Source of the DNA: Silvania hatchlandensis
Lineage (GTDB): Bacteria > Pseudomonadota > Gammaproteobacteria > Enterobacterales > Enterobacteriaceae
Assembly: GCF_025564065.1 (NCBI RefSeq)
Contig: NZ_JAMGZK010000044.1
Span: forward strand, 119,706 to 183,705
Length of the DNA stretch: 64,000 nucleotides
Direction: 5' to 3'
Position 1 is the first letter of the stretch. The number at the start of each line of letters is the position of its first letter. Position numbers and translations under genes: made by a program. This document shows positions 12,001 to 18,572 of this stretch, piece after piece. The notes under the pieces are model-generated. The model had not been told where the DNA came from and searched no databases. It saw nothing but the letters and a program-made list of their open reading frames with translations.

Positions 12001-14714
12001 GTGAGGGCTAAATTCCACGCCCCGCTGGCGTCGGTGGTCGCGGTGCCGAGCAGGGTGGTGCCGTCGTAAATGCTGATCAGGGCATTCGCCGGGCCGGTAC
12101 CGTGCAGCACCGGGCGGGTTTCGTCTGTCGGTACGTTGCTGGTGACATTCCCCTGAATGCTGCCGGTATTATCCTCGGCGTAAGCGATGGTGGGGGCGGT
12201 GGGCACCACGGTGTTAATGGTGATGTTAAAGGCCCCGGACTCGGTACCGATGTTTCCGGCGGCATCCGTTGCTACGGCGGTGATGGCGTGCGTGCCGTCG
12301 GCAATGTCCTGGGTTGGGGTAAAGCTCCACTCACCGCCCGGGCCTACCAGCGCGGTGCCAATTTCGCTGCCATCCACGCGAATGCTGATCGTGGCGCCCA
12401 CTTCCCCCGAGCCGAACAGGGTTGGGCGGTTATCATTGGTGACGCCGTTGTTGTCGATGGCGACAGGGATCTCAGGCCGATCGTTGATCGCCTGGTTAAT
12501 CGCCGGGGCATCCGGGGCGGAGGCATCGATGATGATGGTCCAGCTGTTAGACGGCGTGCTGTGGTTATCGTAACGGTCGACCGCTTCGGCGGTCAGGACA
12601 TAGCCGCCGTTATCGATCAGCAGCAGCTCAGCTTCCCAGTTGCCGTCCTGATCCACCTCGGCAAAGCCCACCTGCACCGTACCGTTGTAGATGAAAATGG
12701 TTGAGCCAGGCTCGCCGGTGCCGTGGACAACCGGCGTGGTGTCGTTGGTGACCTGTCCGTTACTGATGTTGCCGGTAATGCCTTCCACGTCGTCGACGAT
12801 GTGGGTAATGACCGGCACCGCAGGCGGGGTCGTGTCAGAGGCAGTAATGGTGGCTGGCTGGCTGGTATTCTGCGCTGCGTCGGTGGCGGTGACCGAGAGA
12901 ACTTCACCGTTCAGCTTCGGCGTGTTGAGGGTGATCGAGAAGTCGCCGCTGTCGGTGGCAGTGCCTTGCCCGACGATGCTGTCACCCACGCGCACGGTAA
13001 CGGTGCTGCCCGGTTCGGCTTTACCGCTGAGGATGGCGCCGTTTTCAGCGATCAGCAGGTCGGTTGGGGCGAGGGGCGCAGTGGTGTCAGGCGGGGTGGC
13101 ATCCGGGGCCACGACGGTGGCCGGAATACTCGCGTTGCCCGCCGCATCGGTGGCCACCACGCTCAGGATCTGGCCGTCGTTCTGGATTTGGTTGAGCGGG
13201 ATCCTAACGTTGCCGTCGGCATCCGCCACGCCGTTACCCACAACAACGCCGTCGTTGTTGGTGATAACCAGGGTACTGCCCGGCTCGGCGCGGCCGGTGA
13301 TTTCGGTGCCTGCTTCGTTGATTTCCAGGGTCGGCTGATTTGGCGGGGTGCGATCGACCACAAACTCAAAGGCTGCCGACGGGGCGCTGGTGTTACCCGC
13401 CAGATCGGTCTCGGTCAGGGTGATCGCGTGCGGGCCTTCCGCCAGCGGATTGCTCGGGGTAAAGCGCCAGTTGCCGTCGGCGTCGACGGTGGTTTGGCCG
13501 ACCACCTGGCCGTTGTCATACAGGGTGATGGTGCTGCCCGCTTCGCCGCGCCCGCTCAGCTCCGGCTGGGTGGCGTCGGTGGTGGTGCCTGCCGCGACCG
13601 GGCCCAGCACCGTGCCGGTGGTGTCATTGACCGTGACGCCCGACGGGGCATTCGGGGCGGTGGTATCAATCGTCAGAACGAAGCTGGCGGATTCCGGACC
13701 CACGTTGCCCGCGCGGTCGGTGGCACGGGTGGTGATGGCGTGGACGCCTTCACTGAGATCGCTGCCCGGGGTGAATGCCCAGCTGCCGTCGCTGTTCACC
13801 AGAGTGGTGCCGATAGCGACGCCGTTATCGTATACGGTGATGGTCGCGCCGGGCTCGCCGGTGCCGGTGAAGCTCGGGCGGGTATCATCAGTGGTCTGGC
13901 CGCTGGCAAGCGCTCCGGTAACGCTGCCTGCATCATCGCTGGCAGTGGCAATCAGTGGCGCACCCGGCGCAGTCGTGTCCGGTGCGGTGACGCTGGTACC
14001 TGGCCCGACGTTGCCCGCGCCGTCGGTAGGCGTTACGGTCAGGGTTTCCCCGTTGTTGTGCGGGGTACCGAGATCAACGGTGAATTCGCCGTTGCCGTTG
14101 GTTCTGCCCTGGCCGACGACGTTACCGTTGGCATCGGTAATGGTTATCAGGCTGTTGGCTTCGGCGGTACCGGAAAGTTGCTGTCCGTCTGCGGAGAAGC
14201 GCAGGTTGCCGGGGGCACCGGGCGGGGTGGTATCGGGCGGGACGGGATTCGGGTTGCCGACGTTGTTATCGCCATCGCTACCGCCCCCGCCACCGCCACC
14301 GCCTGCGGCCAGCGCAATGCCGCCTGCGACGGCCAGCCCGCCGACCACCCACGGCCAGGCGGCAAACTCGCCGGAGGATGTTGCGGCGGTTCCTGCCAGC
14401 AGGACGTCAAGAGAGGCGATGGACTGGTAATGCTCCACCGCCAGCGGATCGGCAATCCACCACAGTGCGCCGTTGTTCTCTTCCAGCACCAGCTGGCTGA
14501 TGCCGTTGGCGCCGTTAGCGTAGAAGTTTTTGAGCGTAATGGTTTCACCGGAATTGAGCCTGACAATCAGGTCATTATTCACGCGCTCATACCCGGCAAT
14601 ATCGGCCCGTCCTGCATGGATCTTAACCACAGAGGCGTCGTTCAGCGTGACCAGCGACCCCTCTGTTACCGTTTCCTTGTGCGTCAGTTTAGAGATGACT
14701 GTGATTTTGCTCAT
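1..14714 (-). CDS. bapA: Giant BapA-type repetitive adhesin, C-terminus beyond left edge
   Basis: Biofilm-associated surface adhesin of the BapA family, expected to leave the cell by type I secretion. The frame from ATG 14714 is still open at base 3, giving 4,904 codons in the window. The N-terminal 120 residues or so are a BapA prefix-like head starting MSKITVISKLTHKETVTEG. A hydrophobic segment (WPWVVGGLAVAGGIALA) and a poly-glycine run follow. Then come roughly 45 Ig-like domains of 85-105 residues with the recurrent motifs AAGN, VDT.AP, NDTRPTLSGT and YDG. The last 430 or so residues in view are not Ig repeats. A VCBS-like segment (NGLYGTLNLHADGSYTYTL) lies there. There is no Sec signal peptide. 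MSKIT is preferred as start because GGGAG lies 8 bases upstream; an in-frame ATG at 14729 overlaps that site. The secretion tail must lie to the left. Family assignment is strong; the name bapA is by architecture. Confidence 0.9.
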   Translation of the reverse strand, partial: MSKITVISKLTHKETVTEGSLVTLNDASVVKIHAGRADIAGYERVNNDLIVRLNSGETITLKNFYANGANGISQLVLEENNGALWWIADPLAVEHYQSIASLDVLLAGTAATSSGEFAAWPWVVGGLAVAGGIALAAGGGGGGGGSDGDNNVGNPNPVPPDTTPPGAPGNLRFSADGQQLSGTAEANSLITITDANGNVVGQGRTNGNGEFTVDLGTPHNNGETLTVTPTDGAGNVGPGTSVTAPDTTAPGAPLIATASDDAGSVTGALASGQTTDDTRPSFTGTGEPGATITVYDNGVAIGTTLVNSDGSWAFTPGSDLSEGVHAITTRATDRAGNVGPESASFVLTIDTTAPNAPSGVTVNDTTGTVLGPVAAGTTTDATQPELSGRGEAGSTITLYDNGQVVGQTTVDADGNWRFTPSNPLAEGPHAITLTETDLAGNTSAPSAAFEFVVDRTPPNQPTLEINEAGTEITGRAEPGSTLVITNNDGVVVGNGVADADGNVRIPLNQIQNDGQILSVVATDAAGNASIPATVVAPDATPPDTTAPLAPTDLLIAENGAILSGKAEPGSTVTVRVGDSIVGQGTATDSGDFSITLNTPKLNGEVLSVTATDAAQNTSQPATITASDTTPPAVPVITHIVDDVEGITGNISNGQVTNDTTPVVHGTGEPGSTIFIYNGTVQVGFAEVDQDGNWEAELLLIDNGGYVLTAEAVDRYDNHSTPSNSWTIIIDASAPDAPAINQAINDRPEIPVAIDNNGVTNDNRPTLFGSGEVGATISIRVDGSEIGTALVGPGGEWSFTPTQDIADGTHAITAVATDAAGNIGTESGAFNITINTVVPTAPTIAYAEDNTGSIQGNVTSNVPTDETRPVLHGTGPANALISIYDGTTLLGTATTDASGAWNLALTTPLVNGTHALTATVSDAAGNVATSGTFNLVVDTTAPGIPGLPTVTVNPDGEPGVVLKSGDSTRDTTPTLSGTGTAGDIVTLYNGNDKLGETTIQPDGKWSWTPDPALGGGTYELSLTVSDKDGAGNESAPSQPVTITIDTLAPDRPDIPLVVDNVSDITGPVGNNGATNDTRPVLSGTGAPDDVISIYDQTPTGGNEKVGEVIVDVNGNWSWRPETALDEGSHSFTVTATDKAGNISQVSESITVTVDSLVPEIPVITSVDDNIGPVTGTIDPGSSTNNTTPTITGSGETGTTVILYNNGVEVGRAEVINGNWTITSSALKEGPANLTVAAIDAAGNVSEAGSDFAFNVDTVPPAIPQILAISDSTLANGTLYTNSGLPTISGTSDPGSTVSVYVDGDYRGQVQANDQGQWELSLAEGTVLSNTPHSITAVASDAAGNTSGSTPVNVTVDTLPPDTPDVTNITSGGTPLNGTAEPGSTITVRAPNGDVLGTGITNAQGQFAVALTPPQSDAVTLSVTASDVAGNTSDPITFNVPATPALPDVPVILAIIDGNGTEDVNVKGLSSNDATPVISGTAIPGSLVTLYLDGSPLPGGTVFADATTGAWSIPVLVPLGEGSHSFSATASVNDGLQTSGQSPGATVIIDLTAPDAPVLGSVVDDVGTVVGALINGQRTNDTQPTLSGNATPGDTINIYANDTLLGSVQVSNTGAWNFTLPQALVDGTYTLTLSATDPAGNEGDRSSPFTLNIDTVSTTPVITGALDNADPVTGTIASGGSTNDNTPTLSGTAEANSSVAIYEGSKLLGTVTAGETGIWSFTPTSVLAEGQHDFTVIATDTAGNVSAPSGAYTVVVDMTPPAIPVVVSVRDDVPGSTGLLTSGQITNDTRPELTGTGVAGSTIHILDNGTEIGTVVVSETGSWSFTPTADLSEGRHDLRVSASDPAGNLSGTSPAFTISVDTTPPPAPVVLTVVDDVGTITGTLVSGDVTNDARPTFTGSGEVGATIRIFSDGTEIGSAVVNAAGSWTFTPDNPLAEGARTLTFSATDTAGNSTPAGGAITLTVDTLAPAAPSIATAADNVGPIQTPLASGQVTDDTTPTLSGTTDPNATVTIFDNGIFAGTAVANESGSWSYTPGTALSNGSHTFTASTRDEAGNLSETSSGFTLIVDTLKPTAPLIALAYDDVGTITGPLSSGQTTNDTLPTLTGTGEPNATIQIFEGETLLGSGTADSLGNWSVTLTVPLNNASHNLTAVATDAAGNASDASTPFILTVDTLPPAVPVLLAVTDDVGTVTALTDGQQTNDATPTLNGTGEAGATVSIYDGTTLLGTARVGDNNAWTFTPTVPLGNGEHVLTVIATDAAGNASDPTDAFTINVDATPPAAPAITLIVDDTGLVQGPVTNGNPTNDTRPTLSGTAEANAVVRIYDGTTLVGEVTASETGEWTLAQTTIALIDGQHNFTATATDPAGNTSLPSPVTAITVDTLAPDAPNSFTVINTGTTLTGRAEVGSTVTVYNGNTVIGTAVVRDSGDFSVALNPPMRNGESLMVTATDKAGNTGLEGTLTAPDTTPPAVPVITEVLDNVSPGIGIIGSGTLTNDATPLIRGTGEPNITLNLYSGDVLVGTTTSSAQGTWEIQLATPLPDGGHVLTAHAVDGNSNASAASNGWTIIVDGTAPDAPAINQVINDLSGTAVEVANNGATNDNRPTLYGTGEPGATISIRVDGEEVGTALVGTGGAWTFTPEEALDDGLHAITVVATDTAGNSGAESAAFNVTINTVLPDAPTITYAEDNTGSIQEDVTSGVATDETRPVLHGTGPANAQISIYDGTTLLGIANTDALGAWNLALVTPLGNGTHALTATVTDSAGNVGTSLTFNLVVDTVAPLTPAVPTVSVNPDGDPGATLPSGSSTRDTSPTLTGSGTAGDIVSIYDGVDKIGETTIQPGGGWSWTPDPALEPGTYTLSLTVTYTDGAGNESAPSQPVVITIDTDAPDAPDLPLLTDNVSDITGPIDNNGATNDTRPVLSGTGTPDDVIAIFDNTLENGNVQVGEVVVDINGNWTWRSETPLSEGEHTFTTTATDPAGNTSRVSDSLTVTVDSIVPDIPVIVSADDNTAPGIGNIAAGSSTNDSTPAISGTGESGTTVILYSNGVEVGRGLVVDGEWTITTSALKDGPVNLTVAAMDAAGNVSEAGSDFAFIVDTVPPAIPQILAISDSTLANGNLYTNSGTPVISGTSDPNSFVRVFIDGNDQGVVQANGQGQWTLTLPDGTVLSNTTHTVTAQAADAAGNTSNSAPVSVIVDTLAPDAPTVTNIVSGGTPLNGTAEPGSTITVRAPNGDVLGTGVTNGTGQFSVALTPPQSDAVTLSVTASDVAGNASEPSSFNVPSTPALPAVPTIDAIFDDVGNAATNVKGLSSNDATPTLSGTAIPGSLVTLYLDGSTTPLGTVTADATTGAWTFPVGGALSETSHSFTATATVGGQTSGQSPGATVTIDLTPPAAPAFGSVVDDVGTVSGSVTSGTPTNDPLPTLNGTATPGDTINIYSGDTLLASVPVGTTGAWSYTPTQPLTDGTYTLTLSATDPAGNESLRSPSFSLVVDTVSLAPVITGADDNVGPVTGNVTSGGSTNDNTPTLSGTAEANSSVAIYEGTKLLGTVTASGTGAWSFTPTVVLAEGTHTFTAIATDPAGNVSPASGAYSLTVDMTPPATPVIVSINDDVAGSTGLLVSGQITNDARPELTGTGVAGSTIHILDNGNEIGTVVVGETGSWSFTPTVNLAEGAHDLRVSATDAAGNLSGTSPAFPIIVDTVAPLTPTVLTVVDDVGTLTGTLASGDVTNDARPTFTGSGEVGATVRIFNDGTEIGSAVVNAAGSWTFTPTDPLADGLRTLTFNATDTAGNTGPTGGTFTLTVDTVAPAAPTIVSAADNVGPIQTTITVSGQVTDDATPGLSGKADAGATVVIYDNGAVAGTVLANGSGDWTFVPGTALANGSHTFTASTRDAAGNLSEASAGFTLIVDTLKPLAPTIALAFDDVGTITGPLTTGQSTNDALPVFTGTSEPNATVQIFEGTTLLGTATANDSGAWSIALTTPLSNASHSLTAVATDAAGNASDPSVPFTLTVDTLPPAVPVLATVTDDVGTLVQLTNGQLTNDARPTLNGTAEAGSTVSIYDGATLLGTALVAANNSWTFTPTTALDNGLHTLTVTATDAVGNVSGATSGFTINVDATPPAAPVITSIVDDVGSITGPVINGNPTNDTRPTLNGTAEANAVVRIYDGANLVGQVTAGPTGQWTLPQTTIALSDGVHNFTATATDAAGNTGPASPITSITVDTIAPGTPGGFTVLNSGGQVNGTAEAGSTVTILGTDGVTVLGSGAADGSGRFSITLSTPQVNAELLHVYATDKAGNVGLTVDLPMPYSLVPTPPVITSVSDNVGSIIGLLTSGQSTDDTTPTLTGTAQPFSTITLYDNTTLLATVTTNSAGVWTYTPTTPLANGPHAFTATAGNAVGTSTPVPLSTVIVDTVAPGTPVGTFNADGSVLSGTAEANSTVTLLLSDNSVVTTTANAQGGWSYTFLDKQSEGERVRVSATDAAGNTSAPGTIVAPNLPLSASDNVVELALTTTATTSTAQYSDFGVQLVGGVGNVLSLLGDNSAQVTFSVPDGGSADMQINASATGIVLSLLNTLEVIVQRWNGTTWTTEVDTGLPQFANLLTLGASGVTLNLSGVPGGQYRVLSYNSNLLATGSYTSLDVDVTQTTAGVLTGALVKQGNVITDTDPTSGSDSAPNGTLVTSITNANNVTVNVVQGPAGTTINGLYGTLNLHADGSYTYTLTNTSASVLGRTETFTYNIAGGNASDSARLVISLGANTVTNSVTAIDDTDALTFNTTVQAIDNGTSSQSGFSVVAVNLGNVLNLNLLDDRSETMKYSVAEGTTRTMTIQSTVGGVALASVFDLYIYKFNPATQSYERMRTEAGWLRAPLLGGTSGKLTLTLAAGDYMFLLNTVSGITALTGYTLNVLEDHVYT
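1800..7310 (-). repeat. Copy A of the 5.5-kb higher-order repeat inside the giant adhesin gene
   Basis: This is the C-terminal-side partner of the block at 7311-12821. Individual domains match their counterparts one period away far better than they match adjacent domains. For example, the domains holding LHGTGPAN and VDTVPPAIPQILAISDST each occur once per period. The 3-base change in period between 6.6 kb and 2.3 kb implies a one-codon indel. The domain around 1800-2090 (GGFTVLNSG) aligns with the one around 7310-7600, so the periodicity holds to this point. Confidence 0.8.
7311..12821 (-). repeat. Copy B of a 5.5-kb higher-order repeat inside the giant adhesin gene
   Basis: About 18 consecutive Ig-like domains recur in the same order 5,508-5,511 bases to the left. 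Marker sequences show the shift directly: TCCTCGGCG occurs at 12172 and at 6661 (5,511 apart), and TCATCGACGA at 7849 and 2341 (5,508 apart). Antisense open frames of identical 392-codon length lie at 10476-11654 and 4965-6143, again exactly 5,511 apart. Boundaries are approximate; similarity drops towards 12.5-12.8 kb. Confidence 0.8.
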
Positions 14715-14981
14715 CGGTATGACTCCCATCAGAGTGCAACGAAATGGCGCATCGTGCAGACCATTTATTTGTGCAGATTAAGCGCGTCCCGCGGAAAACT
14801 ATTGGCAGTCAACAGTGACCAGGGGCAATAAATTCAGGACGAACGATGCCTGCCCGCGCGAAAGGGGGTGGCATTTTTTAAAAAAAACTTTTTTGCTCAG
14901 AAAAGCATGCGGCGTTAATTGTTTATTGGCAGTGAAACCCCTGATCTCATTAATAGTATTAATTCATTATTGACTAATTCT

Positions 14982-15010
14982 GATATAGCCAGAAAGTCGC
15001 AAAAGCGCAA
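14982..15010 (-). promoter_or_regulatory. Candidate promoter of the giant adhesin gene
   Basis: Read on the minus strand, TTGCGC (15010-15005) and TATATC (14987-14982) are separated by 17 bases. The same pair with the same spacing lies upstream of the mini adhesin at 18544-18572. The surrounding block of about 45 bases is conserved between the two sites. A start of transcription near 14975 would give a leader of about 260 bases. Confidence 0.55.
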
Positions 15011-15102
15011 ATTAAGTGACGGTAAATAAAAGGTAAGTTGAACTTAAAATAACGTTTCGCACGTCGGATAAAATAAGGGGGTTTAAGGTTTTTTGGCTGT
15101 TA

Positions 15103-15125
15103 AGCCCTTGTGTGACGGGCTTTTT
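15103..15125 (+). terminator. Possible hairpin terminator between the two adhesin genes
   Basis: AGCCC and GGGCT pair around a 9-base loop and are followed by five T on the plus strand. No plus-strand gene ends here. The 716 bases from 14715 to 15430 otherwise hold only the adhesin promoter and AT-rich sequence. Confidence 0.25.
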
Positions 15126-15389
15126 GCTGATGTGTCATACGCGGGGTCAGAGGCAGGGATAAATCTAAATATCGTGATGGTCACATTGTTTGAATGTTAG
15201 CGTAGCTGTTTAATGAATTAAGCAGGGATGAAGAAGATATTGAATATGATATATTTGTTGCGTTTATTTATTAATGTTATGCATGGGTTGAATTCGCCGG
15301 GAAATAGGCTAAAGGTGTCAGGTGTTAAATAAGTCCAGATGGAGTGATTTTATTTTTTTATTATTCAAAAGTGAGAAAAATAATAAGCG

Positions 15390-15417
15390 GATAAAGCCCG
15401 GGTAAAAATGCCCGGGC
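15390..15417 (-). terminator. Rho-independent terminator of the mini adhesin gene
   Basis: GCCCGGG (15396-15402) pairs with CCCGGGC (15411-15417). On the minus strand the hairpin is followed by TTTAT. It lies 14 bases past the stop codon of the upstream gene, so the two adhesin genes are probably separate transcripts. Confidence 0.7.
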
Positions 15418-15430
15418 CTGTTTATTGCCA

Positions 15431-18274
15431 TTAACCGGTAACAATATGATTTTGTGAGACCAATTCCTCATAGGTGGTCTGCACATCATCCAGCGTCACC
15501 AGCGGGGTAGGGGCGTAGCTGGTTCCTGCGCCATCCCGATCGATGGAGATCAGGGTGTTGCCGTCGCTGCCAGAAACCTGGATATAGTTCCCCAGCGTCG
15601 CGCGATCCCCGTCCCAGCCGACCAGCAGTTCGCTGATATCAATTTTATCCCCGTCCGCCAGCGAGAAGTCGCTCAGGTGGTCGCTGCCGCTGTTGCCCGC
15701 CGTGGCGTTGCCCACCTGGTTATCCAGTACGTGATAGATCACGGTCTCGCCGCTGTCGCTGTGGGTAAGGCTCTCCACTGCCAGCGGTTCAACGCTTGCC
15801 AGCGTCGCCAGCTGCGGCGTTTCTACCGGAGTTTCCACCGGAGTGCCAGGGATGCCAGGGGAGGCGGGATCGACGTTAATCGTCCAGATATCGGAGAGTT
15901 CACTGTGGTTGCCGCGTCTGTCGACGGCATCGGCCGTCAGGTCATGGACGCCATTCGTCATATGGGCATTTACCTGGAATGACCAGTTACCGTCAACGCC
16001 CACCTCGGTGAAACCGATCTGATCCTGACCGCTGTAGATAAAGATTTTGGTACCCGCTTCGCCGGTGCCGACAATCAGCGGGGCGCGGTCGTTGGTGATG
16101 TCGCCGCTGTGAATGGTGCCCAGCCCCTCCAGCACGTCATCGATCACGTCGGTAATGATCGGTTTGGCCGGTGGGGTGGTATCCGGGGCGGTCAGCATGC
16201 TTTCCGGGCTGATGTTGCCCGCCTTGTCGGTGGCGGTGAACAGCATCTCTTCCCCGTTCTTTTTCGGCTGCGGGAACACTACCGAGAAGCTGCCGTTGTC
16301 GCCGGCGACCACGCGACCCACCTCGACGGTGCCCTCACGAATGATGACGGTACTGCCGGGCTCGGCAACGCCGGTGACCGTCAGACCATCGCCAGAGAGC
16401 GCAAGGTTGTCAGGACGCACCGGTGCGGTGGTGTCAAAGGCGCCTGCTTTGCCGGGCAGACTTTTGTTCTCTGAGGGATCCCAGGCGAATACGTCCAGCG
16501 TTTCGCCGTTGACCTGGCGCTGGGCAAGGTAGACAGAGAACTTACCATCCTCACCCACGGTGCCGCTGCCCAACACCTCGCCGGTGGCTGACATCACGGC
16601 AATTCTGGCGCCGATTTCGGCCACCCCCGTGAGGGTACCCCCGTTCTGCGCCACCACCAGTTCCGTTGGCGCATCCGGTGGGGTGAGATCCGGGGCAACG
16701 ACGCTGCCCGGGGCGCTCTGGTTACCCGCCGCATCCTCGGCGACCACGTTCAGGGTCTGACCGTCGATCTGCGCGGCGCTCAGGACAAGGGTATACGCGC
16801 CGTTAGCGTCCGCTTTGATGGTGCCCAGATCTTCGCCCAGGCTGTTGCTTACGCTGACGGTAGCGTTCGGTTCAGCGGTGCCGGTTATCTGGGTGCCGTC
16901 GGCGTTAAGCGTGACGGTCGGTGCCGCCGGGGCGGTGAGATCGACCGTAAACGCAAAGGGCGCAGACAGCGCGCTGGTGTTACCAGCCAGATCGGTTTCG
17001 GTCAGGGTCAGGGAGTGGACGCCCTCCGCCAGCGGCTCGGTGGGGGTAAAGCTCCAGGTGCCGTTGGCCGCCACCTCGACTTCGGCCAGCAGTTCACCGT
17101 TGTCGTAAATGGCGATGGTGCTACCCACTTCTCCGGTGCCGGTCAGCTCGGGCTGGTCGGCATCAATAAATGCCCCGGCGGCGATGATCCCTTGCGTGGT
17201 GCCCTCGTTGTCGATTACCTGCACGGCAGGCGGGTTCGGCGCGAGGGTATCAATGGTGATAGAGAACACCGGCGACTCCGGACCGACGTTACCGGCCGGG
17301 TCGGTGGCGGTGGCGGTCAGCTGGTGGAAGCCATCGTTCAGATCGGCGGTGGGGGTGAAGGTCCAGCTGCCGTCGGCGTTGACCATCACGGAACCAATAG
17401 CAACGCCATTGTCATAGATGGTGATCTTCGCTCCCGGTTCACCGCTGCCGGTGAAGGTCGGGCGCGGATCGTCGGTGGTCTGATTGTCGGCGAGCGACCC
17501 GGTAATGCTGCCCACGTCGTCATCGGCGATGATGATTGAGGGTGCATCCGGTGCGGTGGTGTCGGCGGCGGTAATGGTGGCTTCGGGACTGACGTTGCCC
17601 GAGCCGTCCGTTGCCGTTGCGGTCAGGGTCTCGCCGTTGGTGTAAGGCGTGCCCAGCTCGACGGTGAACTCACCGTTGCCATTGGTGATGGTTTTGCCGA
17701 TGACGTTGCCGTCGGCATCGGTGATGGTGATGCCGCTGTTGGGTTCGGCGTTACCCAGCAGCTGAGTGGCATCCGCCGAGAAGCGCAGGTTGGTCGGGGC
17801 GTCGGGTGGGGTGGTATCCTGCGGGGCCGGGCCCGGATCCACGCGATCGTCACCGCCACCCCCGCCGCCGCCGCCCCCGGCGGCCAGCGCAATACCGCCC
17901 GCGGCAGCCAGTCCGCCTAACACCCACGGCCAGATGGCGTTATCGTTGGACGAGCTGGTAACCGAGCCCGACAGCAGCGCGTCGGTTGACGGGATCTGTT
18001 GGTAACGCTCCACCGCCAGCGGCTCTTCAATCCACCACAGGGAGCCGTTTTCGTCCAGCACCAGCTCGTGGCTATTCACGAAGTAGTTTTTCAGGGTGAG
18101 GGTCTGGCCGTCGGCCATTTTGACCAGCAGATCGTTCCCGTTGCGGGTATACCCGTAAATCTCGCCGCGTCCTGCCTGGATTTTGACCACGGAGGCATCG
18201 CCCAGGATGACCTGCGAGCCTTCGGTTACCGTTTCTTTGCGCGTCACACTGGAGATGACAGTAATTTTACTCAT
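15431..18274 (-). CDS. Mini BapA-type adhesin, 947 residues, with type I secretion tail
   Basis: A short paralogue of the giant adhesin downstream. It has the same BapA prefix-like head (MSKITVISSVTRKETVTEG), the same WPWV hydrophobic segment and glycine run at about residues 120-150, then seven Ig-like domains. Their order matches the first domains of the giant protein: NLRFSAD first, then a TTDDPRPTFTGSGEPG domain, then a DADQPELTG domain. A short proline-rich linker (PVETPVETP) leads into a C-terminal domain of about 110 residues. That domain holds DHLSDFSLADGDKIDISELL, typical of type I secretion target domains. It has no Sec signal. ATG 18274 with GGGAG 8 bases upstream is preferred over TTG 18289. 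The protein looks complete and exportable. Whether it works as an adhesin or modulates the giant one is unknown. Confidence 0.9.
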   Translation of the reverse strand: MSKITVISSVTRKETVTEGSQVILGDASVVKIQAGRGEIYGYTRNGNDLLVKMADGQTLTLKNYFVNSHELVLDENGSLWWIEEPLAVERYQQIPSTDALLSGSVTSSSNDNAIWPWVLGGLAAAGGIALAAGGGGGGGGGDDRVDPGPAPQDTTPPDAPTNLRFSADATQLLGNAEPNSGITITDADGNVIGKTITNGNGEFTVELGTPYTNGETLTATATDGSGNVSPEATITAADTTAPDAPSIIIADDDVGSITGSLADNQTTDDPRPTFTGSGEPGAKITIYDNGVAIGSVMVNADGSWTFTPTADLNDGFHQLTATATDPAGNVGPESPVFSITIDTLAPNPPAVQVIDNEGTTQGIIAAGAFIDADQPELTGTGEVGSTIAIYDNGELLAEVEVAANGTWSFTPTEPLAEGVHSLTLTETDLAGNTSALSAPFAFTVDLTAPAAPTVTLNADGTQITGTAEPNATVSVSNSLGEDLGTIKADANGAYTLVLSAAQIDGQTLNVVAEDAAGNQSAPGSVVAPDLTPPDAPTELVVAQNGGTLTGVAEIGARIAVMSATGEVLGSGTVGEDGKFSVYLAQRQVNGETLDVFAWDPSENKSLPGKAGAFDTTAPVRPDNLALSGDGLTVTGVAEPGSTVIIREGTVEVGRVVAGDNGSFSVVFPQPKKNGEEMLFTATDKAGNISPESMLTAPDTTPPAKPIITDVIDDVLEGLGTIHSGDITNDRAPLIVGTGEAGTKIFIYSGQDQIGFTEVGVDGNWSFQVNAHMTNGVHDLTADAVDRRGNHSELSDIWTINVDPASPGIPGTPVETPVETPQLATLASVEPLAVESLTHSDSGETVIYHVLDNQVGNATAGNSGSDHLSDFSLADGDKIDISELLVGWDGDRATLGNYIQVSGSDGNTLISIDRDGAGTSYAPTPLVTLDDVQTTYEELVSQNHIVTG

Positions 18275-18543
18275 TCGTATTACTCCCAACAGAGTTAATT
18301 GAAGTGCTGTGTGATTTACGTCAATTGTTCTCAGCAGATAATGAGCACCCTTAAGGAAGCACTATGTGTGAATAATAGTGACCTGCTGTAATAATTTTTG
18401 GGCGACCGGTGCCTGCCTGCTTGCACAGACGTGGCAAAGATCCTGGGCTCAGGATGATTCAGTGAGTACGGTTATCGGGATTATTTGTAAGGGCTGTAAT
18501 CCCTGTTATTAATATTGCTATCATTTCATTAGGGCCTGAAATT

Positions 18544-18572
18544 GATATAGCCAGAAAGCACTAAAAGCGCAA
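18544..18572 (-). promoter_or_regulatory. Candidate promoter of the mini adhesin gene
   Basis: On the minus strand TTGCGC (18572-18567), a 17-base spacer and TATATC (18549-18544) match the block upstream of the giant adhesin. The distance to the start codon is also nearly the same (269 against 267 bases from the TGATATAGCC marker). The rest of 18275-19108 is AT-rich and shows no convincing gene. Confidence 0.55.

Noticed and set aside
12723..14831. Plus-strand open frame of 702 codons, and other long plus-strand frames across 1-14.8 kb
   Set aside because: They are antisense to the giant adhesin. Their repeated arginine/glycine/alanine-rich compositions follow from the GC-rich repeat codons, and their recurrence mirrors the 5.5-kb repeat.
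1..18274. CRISPR-like array, because of regular repeats
   Set aside because: The repeats are coding Ig-like domains of about 300 bases with no short identical repeat and unique spacer pattern.
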